From contig CP096134.1 in NCBI GenBank assembly GCA_023242925.1, positions 310,001 to 374,000 of the forward strand: 64,000 nt of DNA, read 5' to 3'. The position numbers were made by a program, and so were the translations under genes. This DNA comes from Hyphomonadaceae bacterium JAD_PAG50586_4. GTDB lineage: Bacteria > Pseudomonadota > Alphaproteobacteria > Caulobacterales > Aquidulcibacteraceae. Numbering within the stretch: the first letter of the stretch is position 1; each line of letters starts with the position of its first letter. Shown in pieces: positions 45,385-55,574 of this stretch. The notes below the pieces were generated by a model that saw only the letters and a list, made by a program, of their open reading frames with translations, was not told the DNA's origin and made no database searches.

Positions 45385-46500
45385 ATGGTTAATTTTGCAG
45401 AGGCTAGTGCGTTTGCGCCCGAGATTGCGTCGCGGGTGATGCGCCTGTTGCCGCGCGAATTCCAGGACGCGTTCGTACAGTCGCCGAATGTTTTCATGTT
45501 CTTCATGTCGATGGCTCTGGCCGCGGTTGTGATCGCCGCGTTCTGGATGCTCACAGGCATGGGCAAAGCCTCGAGCTTGGCGCGCATCGCGCTGCGCGCG
45601 CAGGCGCTGAAGCGCAACAAGGATCACCGCTCGCTGGTGTTGATCGCCGAGATCCAAGGCGGCGGCGGCGAGCTGCGCCAGGAAATGAAAGAAGCGATCG
45701 AAGACAATTTCGGCATGTTCTCGTTCGAGCAGGACGTGCAGGTCGATCTCTTCCCGATCAAACTCAAAACTGTTTCTCCGAAGGCGCACCCTGAAGCGCG
45801 TCGTCGCGTTGCCGTTGAAGCCGCCGAGGCGCTCGAGCGCTCGGCCGCTGATGTGATCATCTGGGGCAAGCGCAACATGCTCGGCAAACTCGAGCTGCGC
45901 CTGATGACGCTGCCAGGTTATGGCCGCACCCACGATGTTCAGGATTTCACGCTCGGCTGGCGCACGGGCCGTCCGGATGAAATTGTGCAGCGCGCATTGG
46001 CGTTCGCGCTCGCGCGCAAGGCGCGCCCAGTGCTGCACCGTCCGCAGGACTACAAGCCAGATCGCCTGCAGCCGATCGTTGAATCGCTCGACAAGATGGT
46101 CGAAGCGCGCGCCGAAGAGATCAGCGATAATCTCCAGCTCGACATTTTGTCCGACTTCGCCTCTGGCGCGCTCAGCCTGGGCGAGCGCGGCGGCCACATC
46201 AAGTATCTGACGAAGGCGCTAGATGCGCGGCAGCGCTATCTCGACGCCGTGGATCGCACGACTGATCCGGGCGCTTGGGGCGCCGCGCAGCAAGAGATAG
46301 GCCGGGCGCTCACCGCGCTGGGTGAGCGCGAAGGCGCGCGCGACAAGCTGGAAGAGGGCGCGGCGCGCCTGCGCCTGGCGATGGACGCGTTGCGTTCGAC
46401 GGATTCGCTGCAGCAGGCGGAAGTGGCGCTGCGCGCGCTGCAACGCGCCGAGCAGACGCTGCAGCAACGCCGCCGCGTCGGCCTGCGCTGGCCGGGCTAA
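45385..46500 (+). CDS. membrane-anchored helical protein, unknown
   Basis: 371 residues. One transmembrane segment (VFMFFMSMALAAVVIAAFWML, about 36-57) is followed by a cytoplasmic domain. GELRQEMKEAIEDNFGMFSF and SAADVIIWGKRN look like a nucleotide- or peptide-binding alpha/beta unit, and the C-terminal third (HIKYLTKALDARQRYLDAVD, then QQEIGRALTALGEREG) reads as TPR-like repeats. Possibly a scaffold protein. No named family. Confidence 0.68.
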   Translation: MVNFAEASAFAPEIASRVMRLLPREFQDAFVQSPNVFMFFMSMALAAVVIAAFWMLTGMGKASSLARIALRAQALKRNKDHRSLVLIAEIQGGGGELRQEMKEAIEDNFGMFSFEQDVQVDLFPIKLKTVSPKAHPEARRRVAVEAAEALERSAADVIIWGKRNMLGKLELRLMTLPGYGRTHDVQDFTLGWRTGRPDEIVQRALAFALARKARPVLHRPQDYKPDRLQPIVESLDKMVEARAEEISDNLQLDILSDFASGALSLGERGGHIKYLTKALDARQRYLDAVDRTTDPGAWGAAQQEIGRALTALGEREGARDKLEEGAARLRLAMDALRSTDSLQQAEVALRALQRAEQTLQQRRRVGLRWPG

Positions 46501-48422
46501 TCAAACGAGAGAGTCGAGCGTTTCACGTACGCGGCGCGCGAGCTCCGCGAGACGATAGGGCTTTGACAAAAGCTGGGCGTGGTGATCCACTTGTCCGCGC
46601 CGCGTGAGCGTTTCTTGCGGGTAGCCGGACGTGAACAACACGCGTAACCCTGGCAGCATCGCGCGCGCCTGCGCCGCGAGCTCCCAGCCGCTGATCCCGC
46701 CCGGCATGACGATGTCCGTGAAGAGCAGATCGGGCCGGGCGGCGCCGTGCAAAAGATTGAGCGCTTCACGCCCGTCAGCCGCCACGACCACCCGATAGCC
46801 CAGCGTCTCCAGTGACGAGATCACGTGGCTGCGCACGAACGGATCGTCCTCGACAACGAGGATGGTTTCGTTGCCGCCCTGGTTCGCGGCGAAATCATCG
46901 TGCCGCGCGGTGAGGTGCGGATCACCCTCGGGCTCAGCCGCCGGCAGGTAGAGCCGCACGCTCTTGCCGAGGCCTTGTTCGCTATAGATGACGACATGGC
47001 CATTCGATTGCTTGGCGAAGCCATAGACCATTGAAAGCCCAAGGCCCGATCCCTTGCCGACTTCCTTGGTTGTGTAGAACGGCTCGAACGCGCGTTCGAG
47101 CGTGTCTTTGCTCATGCCCTCGCCGTCATCGGTGACGCACACAGAGACGTAGCGACCTGGCCGCAATTCGGTATGACGGCCGAGCGTCGTTTCATCGAGG
47201 TCGATCTCTTCCGTCGACAGCGTAAGAACGCCGCCAGCCGGCATCGCGTCCTGCGCGTTGAGCGACAAATTGAGCAAAGCCGATTCCAATTGGGCGGGAT
47301 CGGCCATCGCGAAGATAGGCGTCGGCGTCAGCGCGATGTGTAGATCAATGTCCTCGCGCAGCGTGCGCTTGAGTAAGATCTGCATGCTCTCCACGAGCGC
47401 GCTGCAATTGATTGCTGAAGGTTGAAGCATTTGCCGGCGGCTGAACGCGAGCAGGCGTTGCGTAAGTTCGGCGCCGCGCTCGGCGGCCACCACAATTGTC
47501 TCGGACACATTGCGCAGATCCGCACGCGCTTTCAGGCGCGAGGAGAGTACCTCGGCGTTGCCGAGGATGACGGTCAGCAGATTGTTGAAATCGTGCGCGA
47601 TCCCGCCGGAGAGTTGGCCGACCGTCTCCATCTTCTGCGCTTGCACCAATTGTTCTTCGGTGCGTTTGCGTGCGGTCAGATCGTGAATAATGCCGACAAA
47701 AATCGATTCGTCGTCCTGCTTGGCTTCGCCGACCGACAAATCCATCGGGAACGTCGTGCCTCCTTGCGTTGGCCTTCCACTTCGCGGCCGATGCCAATTA
47801 CTTTCGGCGCGGCGGTGCGAAGATAATTGCCGATGTAGGAATCATGCTCGCCGCGATACGGGCCAGGCATCAGCATGCGCACGTTCTGCCCGATCACTTC
47901 GCGCGCGTTATAGCCGAAGAGGCGCTCGCAGGCCGGATTGAACATCAGCACCGAGGCGTTTGAATCGATCAGGATCACGCCGTCGACGGCGGTTTCGACC
48001 AGCGCGCGCAAACGCTCCGTACCTTCGCGGAGCGCTTGTTCAGAAGCTTTGCGCTCGGTCAGGTCGCGAATGATGCCGACATAGATCGGTTCGCCGTCTT
48101 CCTCGGCTTCGCCGACGGAAAGATCCATCGGGAAGGTCGCGCCGTTGCGCTTGCGGCCGAGCACTTCGCGACCGATGCCAATGATCTTGCGCTCGCCGGT
48201 TTCGCGATAATTGCTGAGATAGGAGTCATGCCCGCTCTGGTAAGGCTCGGGCATCAGCATTTTGACGTTGCGCCCAATCACCTCGAACGACGCGTAGCCG
48301 AACAGGCTTTCGCACGCGGGGTTGAACATGAGGATGATGCCGCGCGCATCGATCAAGATCACGCCATCTACCGCCGTATCGACAACCGCTCGGAGGCGCG
48401 ACTGTTCGTTGGCGGCACTCAT
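46501..48422 (-). CDS. hybrid histidine kinase PAS-PAS-HisKA-HATPase-REC (FixL-like), frame-disrupted
   Basis: Two frames join near 47761-47763, where one G is missing (RKGGTTFPMDLSVGEA restored); total about 640 residues. Two nearly identical PAS domains (VDGVILIDARGIILMFNPAC and VDGVILIDSNASVLMFNPAC, each ending in RDLTERK or HDLTARK) resemble the FixL sensor. Then come the H box SGGIAHDFNNLLT, the HATPase motifs DDGEGMSKDTLERAFEPFYT and GSGLGLSMVYGFAKQ, and a C-terminal receiver LLFTDIVMPGG. No heme-binding His is certain. It forms a pair with the response regulator just upstream. Confidence 0.87.
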
Positions 48423-48425
48423 CGT

Positions 48426-48812
48426 CTATGAAGATGATCCCTTCCGCTCGGCGATCAAACGCTCAAGCACTTCGGCGAGTTGTCGGGCTCGAAACGGCTT
48501 GGAGAGGGCGGCGTTGGCGCCGCCTTCGCGCGCGACTTCCGTGATAGCGCGCCCATCGATCACGGTGGCGCCGGAGATCGCTACGATCGGCAGGTCTGGC
48601 CATTGCTTGCGCGCTTCGGCGATCAGCTGCGCGCCGCCCGTGCCGGGCATGTTCATATCGGTGACGATGGCGTCAACTTGGCGACGATTGGCGATGTCAA
48701 AGCCAGCCGCGGCGCCCGGCGCGGCCAGCACTTCAAAGCCAGCGTCGCTGAGTCCGAGCGCGAGTGCGTCCCGAACCATGATGTCATCGTCGATTAAGCA
48801 GATGACCGGCAT
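48426..48812 (-). CDS. single-domain response regulator (CheY/FixJ receiver-like)
   Basis: 128 residues from the ATG at 48812. It has the receiver pattern: acidic DDD at the N-terminus (CLIDDDIMVRDALA), phospho-acceptor Asp in AIVTDMNMPGTGG, Ser/Thr in VAISGA and Lys in LSKPFRA. No output domain. It lies immediately before the hybrid kinase gene and is probably phosphorylated by it, acting as a phospho-relay or protein-interaction regulator. Confidence 0.88.
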   Translation of the reverse strand: MPVICLIDDDIMVRDALALGLSDAGFEVLAAPGAAAGFDIANRRQVDAIVTDMNMPGTGGAQLIAEARKQWPDLPIVAISGATVIDGRAITEVAREGGANAALSKPFRARQLAEVLERLIAERKGSSS

Positions 48813-48964
48813 GCCGCCCCTCAAGCACCCTGAACCAAAACCGTAACATGGGAATGCTTGCGCGTCTCGGTTGCGATTTCGGTAATATTCGCCAGAGACA
48901 TGACCTGTCGCGCGGCCAAAGCGCAGCCTGTTCCGCTTATTCGGCGCGGGCGCCGTAAGTAGAA

Positions 48965-48996
48965 AGCGGCGGCGGCAAGATTCGCCGGCCGCCGCT
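48965..48996 (-). terminator. hairpin after msrA
   Basis: Arms AGCGGCGG and CCGCCGCT enclose a GC-rich loop just after the msrA stop on the minus strand; only a short T-rich stretch follows. Confidence 0.5.
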
Positions 48997-49003
48997 CCAA
49001 TGC

Positions 49004-49645
49004 TTAGTTCGCGTTTAGGCCGATCGGGCAGCTCACGCCGGTGCCGCCAATCCCACAATAGCCGTTCGGGTTCTTCGCCAGATATTGTTGGTGATAGTCC
49101 TCGGCATAGAAGAACTCAGGCGCGTTATCGATCTCAGTGGTGATCGCGCCAAAGCCGGCCGCGCGCAGCTTTTGCTCGTAGGCCGTCTTCGCCTGGTCCG
49201 CCGCAGCCTTCTGCGCTGGCGACGTCGTGTAGATCGCTGACCGGTATTGCGTGCCGATATCGCCACCCTGGCGCATGCCTTGGGTCGGGTCGTGGTTTTC
49301 GAAGAAGAGCTTTAGCAGATCGCCGTAGGACACGATTTTCGGGTCGAAGATCACGCGCACCACTTCGGTGTGCCCGGTGCGGCCGGAGCAGACTTCTTCA
49401 TAAGTCGGGTTCGGCGTCGCGCCTCCGGCGTAGCCGGCCGACGTGCTGAAGACGCCGGCTTGCTGCCAGAACTTGCGCTCGGCGCCCCAGAAGCAGCCCA
49501 GGCCAAACACTGCTTCTTCAAGCCCTGCCGGAAACGGCGGCTTCAGCGGCGCGCCATTGACGAAGTGCGTGGCGGCAGTCGGGATCGGGTTGGGCCGGCC
49601 GGGCAGGAGTTGGTCGGCGCTGGGCATGGTGGTGGATCGGGCCAT
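49004..49645 (-). CDS. msrA: peptide methionine sulfoxide reductase A
   Basis: 213 residues from the ATG at 49645. The catalytic motif [43 protein letters not shown] and RSAIYTTSP are diagnostic. MsrA reduces methionine-S-sulfoxide in oxidised proteins. C-terminal Cys residues ([14 protein letters not shown]) may serve as resolving cysteines. Monocistronic and intact. Confidence 0.95.
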   Translation of the reverse strand: MARSTTMPSADQLLPGRPNPIPTAATHFVNGAPLKPPFPAGLEEAVFGLGCFWGAERKFWQQAGVFSTSAGYAGGATPNPTYEEVCSGRTGHTEVVRVIFDPKIVSYGDLLKLFFENHDPTQGMRQGGDIGTQYRSAIYTTSPAQKAAADQAKTAYEQKLRAAGFGAITTEIDNAPEFFYAEDYHQQYLAKNPNGYCGIGGTGVSCPIGLNAN

Positions 49646-49832
49646 GAAAACCTCGCTTGGATTGGCTTTGAATGTAGGTCGCCGCCGCGTCCCGCGCACC
49701 CCTCGATGCGGGGGCGGCGGATTTGGGGAGGAGTTCACGCGGTCGGGCTGGACGAGTGTGAGTACGTCGCCGCCAATCCGTCAGTTACGCGCCTTGCGCC
49801 GGAACGCGGCCCCGGCCATAACCCGCCGCTCC

Positions 49833-49922
49833 GGACAGGTGGCCGAGTGGTTGAAGGCGCACGCCTGGAACGCGTGTATAGGTGAAAGCCTATCCAGGGT
49901 TCGAATCCCTGTCTGTCCGCCA
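49833..49922 (+). tRNA. tRNA-Ser (anticodon GGA)
   Basis: 90 bases with encoded CCA. Acceptor GGACAGG pairs with TCTGTCC, the anticodon loop CTGGAAC gives GGA, and there is a long variable arm and T arm GTTCGAATC. An integrase gene follows 160 bases downstream, so the 3' end is the probable attachment site of the second element. Confidence 0.95.
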
Positions 49923-50024
49923 GCATGCTCCAGCCTGATCCAAGCTGACACACCCACCGGGTTGATTTTCAAACGATTTGTTGCTCACGTGAGGTCGCCC
50001 GATATCGGCCTGTCTCACCAAAGC

Positions 50025-50074
50025 TGGGGTACTTTTAGGGCACATACCCCACTTCGAAAATCAAAGTACCCCAC
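50025..50074. repeat. GGGGTA-type inverted and direct repeats before the integrase
   Basis: TGGGGTACTTT (50025-50035) and AAAGTACCCCA (50063-50073) are perfect inverted copies, with a third TACCCCAC at 50045-50052. Position between attachment site and integrase start suggests integrase/excisionase arm sites or an operator. Confidence 0.55.
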
Positions 50075-50082
50075 CTCACGCC

Positions 50083-51311
50083 ATGCCTCTCACCGAACCC
50101 CAAGTCAGGTCCGCAAAACCGGCGTCGAAGCCGTTCAAGCTCTACGATTCCGAAGGGCTGTTTCTGTTCGTCACGCCGAGCGGCGGCAAGCTCTGGCGTT
50201 ATCGTTTTAGGTTCGACGACAAAGAGAAGGTGTTGGCGCTCGGCGCCTATCCGAAGCTGGGCCTCGCGGCCGCGCGCAAGAAACGCAACACCGCGATTGA
50301 AGCTGTGCAGGCTGGCGTCGATCCAACCGCAGAGCGGCGCGAAGCCAAGGCCGCGCGTGCGCAGGCCAAGCGGCACACATTCAAGTCCGTCGCGCTCGAA
50401 TGGCACGAACTCCATTTGCATGAATGGACGCCGTCCTACGCGAAGCAAATCATGAACCGGCTTGAAGCAGACGTCTTTCCGAAGATCGGCGGCGACGAGA
50501 TCGGCGACATCAAGCCGGCGAAGATGCTTGAAGTGTTGAAGGCGGTTGAGGCGCGCGGCGTGTTGGAGACCAACCGGCGACTAAAACAATATTGCTCCGC
50601 GATCTTCCGTTTTGGGATCGCCAGCCAATATTGCGAGCATGACGCCGCCGCGCCGCTAAAGGCGCGTTGAAACCACCGCCTCGGCCAAAGCATCATAAGG
50701 CGCTCGCGCGATCGCAGGTCGGTGATTTTCTCATCAGGCTCGCCGCTTACGACGGCGAGCCTGAGACGCGCATCGGCATCAATCTGGCGCTCTTGATGGC
50801 GCCGAGGACGACGGAATTGCGCGCGTCGCTCTGGACTGAAATTGAAAACCTGGAAAGCGACAAGGAGGATGGCCTTTGGCGCGTGCCTGTCGAGCGCATG
50901 AAGATGAGCCAGCCGCATCTGGTGCCGCTGGCGCGGCAGACGCGCGCGCTTCTGCTTGAGTTGAAGAAGCTGACGGGCAAGAGCCGGTATCTGTTTCCGA
51001 GCGATACAGCCGAAGGGTTCATGTCAAACAACACCATGTTGTTTGCGCTCTACCGTTTGGGATTTCACGGGCGCACCACGACGCACGGTTTTCGGCGCCT
51101 GTTCTCGACGGAGGCCAACGAGCATGGCTGGAATGAAGACTGGGTCGAGCGCCAGCTCGCGCACGACGAACGCAACCGTTCACGCGCGGCCTACAATGCC
51201 GCGCAATACCTGCCGCAGCGGCGCGAGATGATGCAATGGTGGGCCGATCACCTCGACGGCCTGCGCGACGCCGAGGTCGCAAGGCGCGCGTCACAACTCG
51301 CCGCCGAGTAA
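50083..51311 (+). CDS. tyrosine-type site-specific integrase (P4-like), frame-disrupted
   Basis: N-terminal frame from 50083 (MPLTEPQVRSAKPASKPFKL, arm domain with YDSEGLFLFVTPSGGKLWRY) breaks at about 50661, where one G appears lost (PLKGALKPPP restored), and continues to 51311; about 408 residues together. The core has Arg in LLMAPRTTELRASLW, THGFRRLFST and the C-terminal AAYNAAQYLPQRREMMQWWAD with the catalytic Tyr. It would recombine at tRNA-Ser. It is related to, but distinct from, the integrase at 35335. Confidence 0.86.
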
Positions 51312-51315
51312 ACCT

Positions 51316-51984
51316 CTATTTGATATATCCGCCGACGTACTCATCCGCCTCCTGGTCGGGCAGGATCTCCAGTGCTTCAGCAGGCAGTACGCGCGCCTGA
51401 ATGGTCGAGATCTGATCGGGAGGCGCGGTGAGCCATTCATCACACTCTTCGGCGCTACGCAGGACAACAGGCATCGCCTTGGCATGCACCGGCCTCACCA
51501 CATCGTTGGCTTCAGTCGTGAGAAAGCTGAAGAGCTGGTGCTCGCCAATGTTCGGCTCTTTCTTTGAGCCGTAGTCGCCGGTCCAGACGCGCCAGATTCC
51601 GGCGAAATAGAGCATGCCGCGATCGGCCGGTGCGAACCATCGAATGACCTTCGCGCCTTTCGGCGAAGCGTCCTCGTACTCGCTGAACGCTGTGAAGGGG
51701 ACGAGGCAGCGATGCTGTGCGCCCAACACAGGACGCCAGTGCGCGCTTGCCGTGTTGCGGATGTTGGTCACGGGCGCGCCGCCAGTGCTCGCCGGGCCGG
51801 GCAGGCCCCAACGCATACTCGCCCATTGTTTTTGGCCGCCGTCGTTCAGTGTGATGACTGGCCCGACGCTCTTTGGAAACACTTCCAAGATCGTGTTGAT
51901 CCTGGTCTCGCTCCATTCCTCGAAGCCGTAGAACTCACGTTCCAGGCCGGCCTTGCGGATATCGGAGGCGTATCTGTTGCACAT
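51316..51984 (-). CDS. SRAP/YedK (HMCES-type) DNA-protein crosslink protein
   Basis: 222 residues; the start at 51984 gives MCNRYASD with the obligatory Cys2 that links to abasic sites. Further SRAP landmarks: MRWGLPGP, NIRNTASAHWRPVL (Asn and Glu-site region), RCLVPFTAFSEYED, LYFAGIWRVW, SFLTTEAND and RPVHAKAMPVVL with the active-site His. It shields abasic sites in single-stranded DNA, useful during conjugal transfer. Start chosen because Cys must be residue 2. Confidence 0.92.
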   Translation of the reverse strand: MCNRYASDIRKAGLEREFYGFEEWSETRINTILEVFPKSVGPVITLNDGGQKQWASMRWGLPGPASTGGAPVTNIRNTASAHWRPVLGAQHRCLVPFTAFSEYEDASPKGAKVIRWFAPADRGMLYFAGIWRVWTGDYGSKKEPNIGEHQLFSFLTTEANDVVRPVHAKAMPVVLRSAEECDEWLTAPPDQISTIQARVLPAEALEILPDQEADEYVGGYIK

Positions 51985-52026
51985 CCAAAGACACTTAAGA
52001 GGCAAAGGCGCGAAAATCGAGCCGGT

Positions 52027-53152
52027 CTAACGGAGGAGTCCGCGCAACAGATTTGCCGCTTGGTGAGGTTGGGTCGGCGCCTGCGGCTGGCGCGCGCGCA
52101 TGACGCGCTTGCGCACGTCGAGGTGCATCTCCATCGCCGTGAGGCGGTCGCGCCAATCTGAGTGCATTGAAAGCACATTGCGCCTGATCGGGGTCGCCAT
52201 GCCCAGGCGCTGCAGCTCCCGCGCGCGCGTCTTCAGCGCCCGGGCGAAGTCTGGATCATCACCGCGCCTGGCGAGTTCGCTGATCCGGAGTTGGCCATTC
52301 GGACCGAGCCGTTGCTCAATGATGTGATCGAGGCGGGTGGGGCGGTGCGCGCGCGCCTCGCGGTCTAGCGCGCGGCGTTCGTCGTTACGCGTCCGCTGGC
52401 CTAGCCGCTGCGTGGCGATGGCGCGCGCCGCCTCGCGGAAGCCGTGCTTGACGTAGTCCTTGGGGATGACGAGAGGCCGCCCGTTAGCCCGCCTGCCGCG
52501 CAGGACGACGTGCGTGTGAGGCTGCCCGGTGTCGAAGTGGTCGACCGCAACCCATTCCAGCCGTGTGCCCAGGGCGCGCTCGGCGCTGTCCATCACGTCG
52601 CGTACGAAGGGTCTAAGATCTTTGAGGTCCGCGCCGTTTTCGGCCGCGATGATCAGCCTGAAATGTCGGCGATCCTCTCGCGCCCAAACAGCGATGCGCG
52701 CCGCGCCGTCCACATCGTCCGTCAGTCCGTCATAGAAGCCGACCCCGCGTCCTTCGCCGCGGTCTAGATAGTCTGCGTGCGCCCGCGCCTTGTCTTCGGC
52801 ATCGCGGGTGGGCGTTTGATCGACTTCGCGCGCGGACGCATCATCGCGCCCAATGTAGCGCGCATGCGCGCGAAGGGCGCCAGCGCCGCCGCCGCCATGG
52901 CCGAAGAAGTGAAGCTTCACCACCACCCGTTGACGAAGGTCGCTAGCGGCGCGCCCTGCGACGGCTTCCTTGAATCCAACGCGCCTTGCAGGGCCAAGGC
53001 GTTGATCCAGCCCTTTGGACAAGCCCGGCGCGGCGCGTCGCTTTGCCTTCAACGCGACCCTTCAATTCATCGCGATCGATGCGTGCATGCAGGCGTGCCG
53101 GCGCCAGTGTGTCACGGCCGAGCAGGGCGTTGTCGAAGCTGGAATGCGTCAT
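52027..53152 (-). CDS. VirD2/TraI-type relaxase, short form, N-terminus probably frame-disrupted
   Basis: The clear frame runs from 53052 (TTG) to 52027, 341 residues, with VVVKLHFFGHGGGGAGALRA, candidate catalytic Tyr in ARYIGRD and FDTGQPHTHVVLRG, then IPKDYVKHGFREAARAIATQ. This is the same family as the relaxase at 32957 but lacks most of its DUF3363 tail. A second frame upstream (MTHSSFDNALLGRDTLAPAR, then HARIDRDELKGRVEGKATRR, from about 53152) looks like the true N-terminus joined by an indel near 53040. The candidate oriT lies about 100 bases upstream. Confidence 0.8.
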
Positions 53153-53233
53153 GGAGCTATCCAATGTGCCGCCACATTATGAGTTCAGCGCACACATTGG
53201 ATATTCTCAAGCGGATTCAGGCCGCTGGAGAGA

Positions 53234-53262
53234 CGCGCGAAGCGCGCTTTATCTTGCCCTCA
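53234..53262 (+). other. candidate oriT / nic region, island 2
   Basis: TATCTTGCCCTCA at 53250-53262 is identical to the 13-mer at 35101. A GC-rich inverted repeat (GCGCGAAGCGCGC) stands immediately before it, as in MOBP-type origins. Confidence 0.6.
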
Positions 53263-53361
53263 CACACTTTTCCTTTGTTTTGAATCGCATGCAGAAAAAT
53301 CGAGTTTGCTCTTCACGCCCGTCCAGCGAAAGCCGCTGTAAGAGAATTTCTTGCTGTCGCG

Positions 53362-53760
53362 CTATTCTTGGTGGGGAGAGTCGAACCTAAACCTTGCCAT
53401 CACACCAAGCGCCAACACCATGGTGGTTGCGATCGCTGCGACCAATGCCATGTCGCGCACGCCGGAAGAATAGAAGACGGCAAAGGCGGTCACACCAGCC
53501 AGCCCCAGACCGCACATGATCTCCACCGTGATCGTAAGTTGGCGTGTTGGCTCCCAGGCCGCGAGCCGATCCATCGCATAGGCGCTTAGTCCCAAGGCTG
53601 TCAGCGCGATCCAAGTGGCAGTCGCGAACTCGTTGCTCCAGGCAAATGCATACCATCCGGCGAGAGCAGCGGCGGCCAAAGGCAAAGCCCGGCGTACGCA
53701 CGCAGCTGCGATTCCGATGAAGAAGATCAGCGCCAATCCGAGGATAAGAGCGGCAAGCAT
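53362..53760 (-). CDS. small integral membrane protein, unknown
   Basis: 132 residues with four hydrophobic segments (about 2-22, 28-48, 50-68, 80-122) and a short charged C-terminus. No family recognised. It lies next to the TraF-like peptidase and could be a conjugation accessory or an unrelated passenger. Confidence 0.6.
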   Translation of the reverse strand: MLAALILGLALIFFIGIAAACVRRALPLAAAALAGWYAFAWSNEFATATWIALTALGLSAYAMDRLAAWEPTRQLTITVEIMCGLGLAGVTAFAVFYSSGVRDMALVAAIATTMVLALGVMARFRFDSPHQE

Positions 53761-53769
53761 GACTGGATT

Positions 53770-54322
53770 CTAAAGCTCGCTTCGTCGAGGCCGCAAGCGC
53801 TCGGTCGATGACATCTGTTTCAGATCATGTGATCCGCTCGGTCCGACCCTTCGCCACACGCCATCGATCTCGCTGACGTGCACCGGCCCCCAGTAGCGGG
53901 CGTCAAAGCTGTCATCCGTGTCGCCCAGCAGAAAGAGTTCGCTGTCGCCAAGAACCCGGCATCCAGACCAGGTTGGGAGGGATCTACCTTGGCGATCGGA
54001 TGATTGGCGACGGAGCGTGATTTCTCCCTGACGCTGACGCTATCGCCGTGGGCGCAAACCTGGTCGCCGGCGACAGCCGCGACCCGTTTGATGAAGCGGT
54101 CGGTGGCGTCGCCATAGCCGCGTTCGCGCGCATAGTCTGGCGCGACTGATAATGCCGGGATGGTGACGAACGCGCCGCGCGCCGGCGCATCGTCAATGCG
54201 CAGATAGTAACCGACCGGGACGCTCGGTGATCGATTGTAGATCAGGGCTGGCTCGACGTTCGCGCCGAGCAATGCGACGCCCATGACGCCCGCAACGATC
54301 GCAAGGGGAGGAGACGCTTCAT
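53770..54322 (-). CDS. S26-family signal peptidase, TraF-like, frame-disrupted twice
   Basis: Reconstructed from the ATG at 54322 (MKRLLP) through a C-run loss at 54305-54308 into LAIVAGVMGVALLGANVEPA, then a second break around 53965-53985 into SELFLLGDTDDSFDARYWGP, stopping at 53770; about 184 residues. Catalytic Ser is in NRSPSVPVGYY and Lys in DRFIKRVAAVAGD. TraF peptidases cyclise or mature the conjugative pilin. The ArdC-like gene lies just upstream, as in other ICEs of this type. Confidence 0.8.
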
Positions 54323-54363
54323 ACTCAGATGATCGCGGGTGATCAAACTGGATGCGATGCCGC

Positions 54364-55281
54364 TCATTCGGGCGGCGGGTCGCTTGCAACCGTCTCGCCC
54401 ATAAGGCGCAAGAGGTAATCAGCAGCAAGCTGAGCTTTGCCCGCGGCCGTGAGGAAGGCCGATGGATGGTCCTTCATCACCTTCAGCCAGGTGTCGATGT
54501 AAGCGGCGTGATCCTCCAAATGATCGGGCGGCAATCCAATGACCGCGCCGACGAAGGCGGCGCAGAGTTCGGCAACGAGTTCTTCCATCGCATAGCCATG
54601 ATCGGCGAAGCGCTTTTGTCCGAAGTCTCGGTCGAGGCGTGACGGATGACGCGTCCAATGACCGAGTTCGTGCGCCAACGTGGCGTAGTATTGAGTGAGA
54701 TCGGCAAACACAGGGGGCGGCGGCATTTGCACGTGGTCGGTGGAGGGTGCGTAGAAGGCGCGTGCGCCGCCGTGCCTGACGCTTGCAGGCACCAAGGCGA
54801 AGCGTTCAGCATATTGGTCAGGCCGGGGCAGCGCCGAGGGTGCGGGCGGATCAAAGCGATCGTCGAGACCATCAATCTGAGCGCGATTGAACACCACATA
54901 ACCGCGCAGAACGGCGCGGCCATTGCGCTCGTCTTCGCCATCATCGGCAGGCTTGGCGCGCACAGGTTCGCTTACTGGCTTGTAGAAGATGACAAAGGCG
55001 CCGTGCTCGCCTTTGCGCACCTGCCCGCCCAAGGAGAGCGCCTGCTTGAACGTGAACCAATATGGCGACGCAAATCCCGCGTCCGCGGCCGCCGCCCAAA
55101 GGGCGACCACGTTCATGCCGCGATATGGCGTGCCGTTGGCGCGGCGGGGCAACAATCCGCCGCCGAGGCCGGCATCGTCCCAAGGTCTCTTCCAAGGGCG
55201 AACGCCACGCCGAAGCATTGCTGTAATCGAGGAGGTGACCCGTTGCGCGGGTGAGAGGTTGATTGCGTCTTGCGAGAGCAT
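54364..55281 (-). CDS. ArdC-like antirestriction / zincin-like metallopeptidase protein
   Basis: 305 residues from the ATG at 55281. The N-terminal ssDNA-binding ArdC domain holds ITAMLRRGVRPWKRPWDDAG and RANGTPYRGMNVVALW; the C-terminal domain holds the zinc motif LAHELGHWTRHPSRLDR with a following EELVAELCAAFVG. ArdC protects incoming single-stranded DNA from restriction and binds ssDNA. Normal length, intact, on the same strand as the TraF-like gene. Confidence 0.9.
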   Translation of the reverse strand: MLSQDAINLSPAQRVTSSITAMLRRGVRPWKRPWDDAGLGGGLLPRRANGTPYRGMNVVALWAAAADAGFASPYWFTFKQALSLGGQVRKGEHGAFVIFYKPVSEPVRAKPADDGEDERNGRAVLRGYVVFNRAQIDGLDDRFDPPAPSALPRPDQYAERFALVPASVRHGGARAFYAPSTDHVQMPPPPVFADLTQYYATLAHELGHWTRHPSRLDRDFGQKRFADHGYAMEELVAELCAAFVGAVIGLPPDHLEDHAAYIDTWLKVMKDHPSAFLTAAGKAQLAADYLLRLMGETVASDPPPE

Positions 55282-55574
55282 GGTGCGACTCCGTTCGCCG
55301 GACCATTCCGGCGCGGAGCCGCCCAACAGCGGCGCGTGCGTGCGGCGCGCACCGTGAGGCCGAAACGAAGTGGAGGACGGCGTCAGCCGTTGCGCGCCGT
55401 GCGCAGGTGACGCGCGGCTCATGAGCGCTGGCATGGTCCGGCGTTCGCGAGCTGCCGCGCGAAACAGCGGATGAGTGCCGCGAGCGCCTCAGCGACAGCT
55501 ACTCGCCTTACGTCGATATTTCCGGCACGGTTGAACCACGATTGACTGCGCGTCGAGGCAGCAAGGATCAGACC

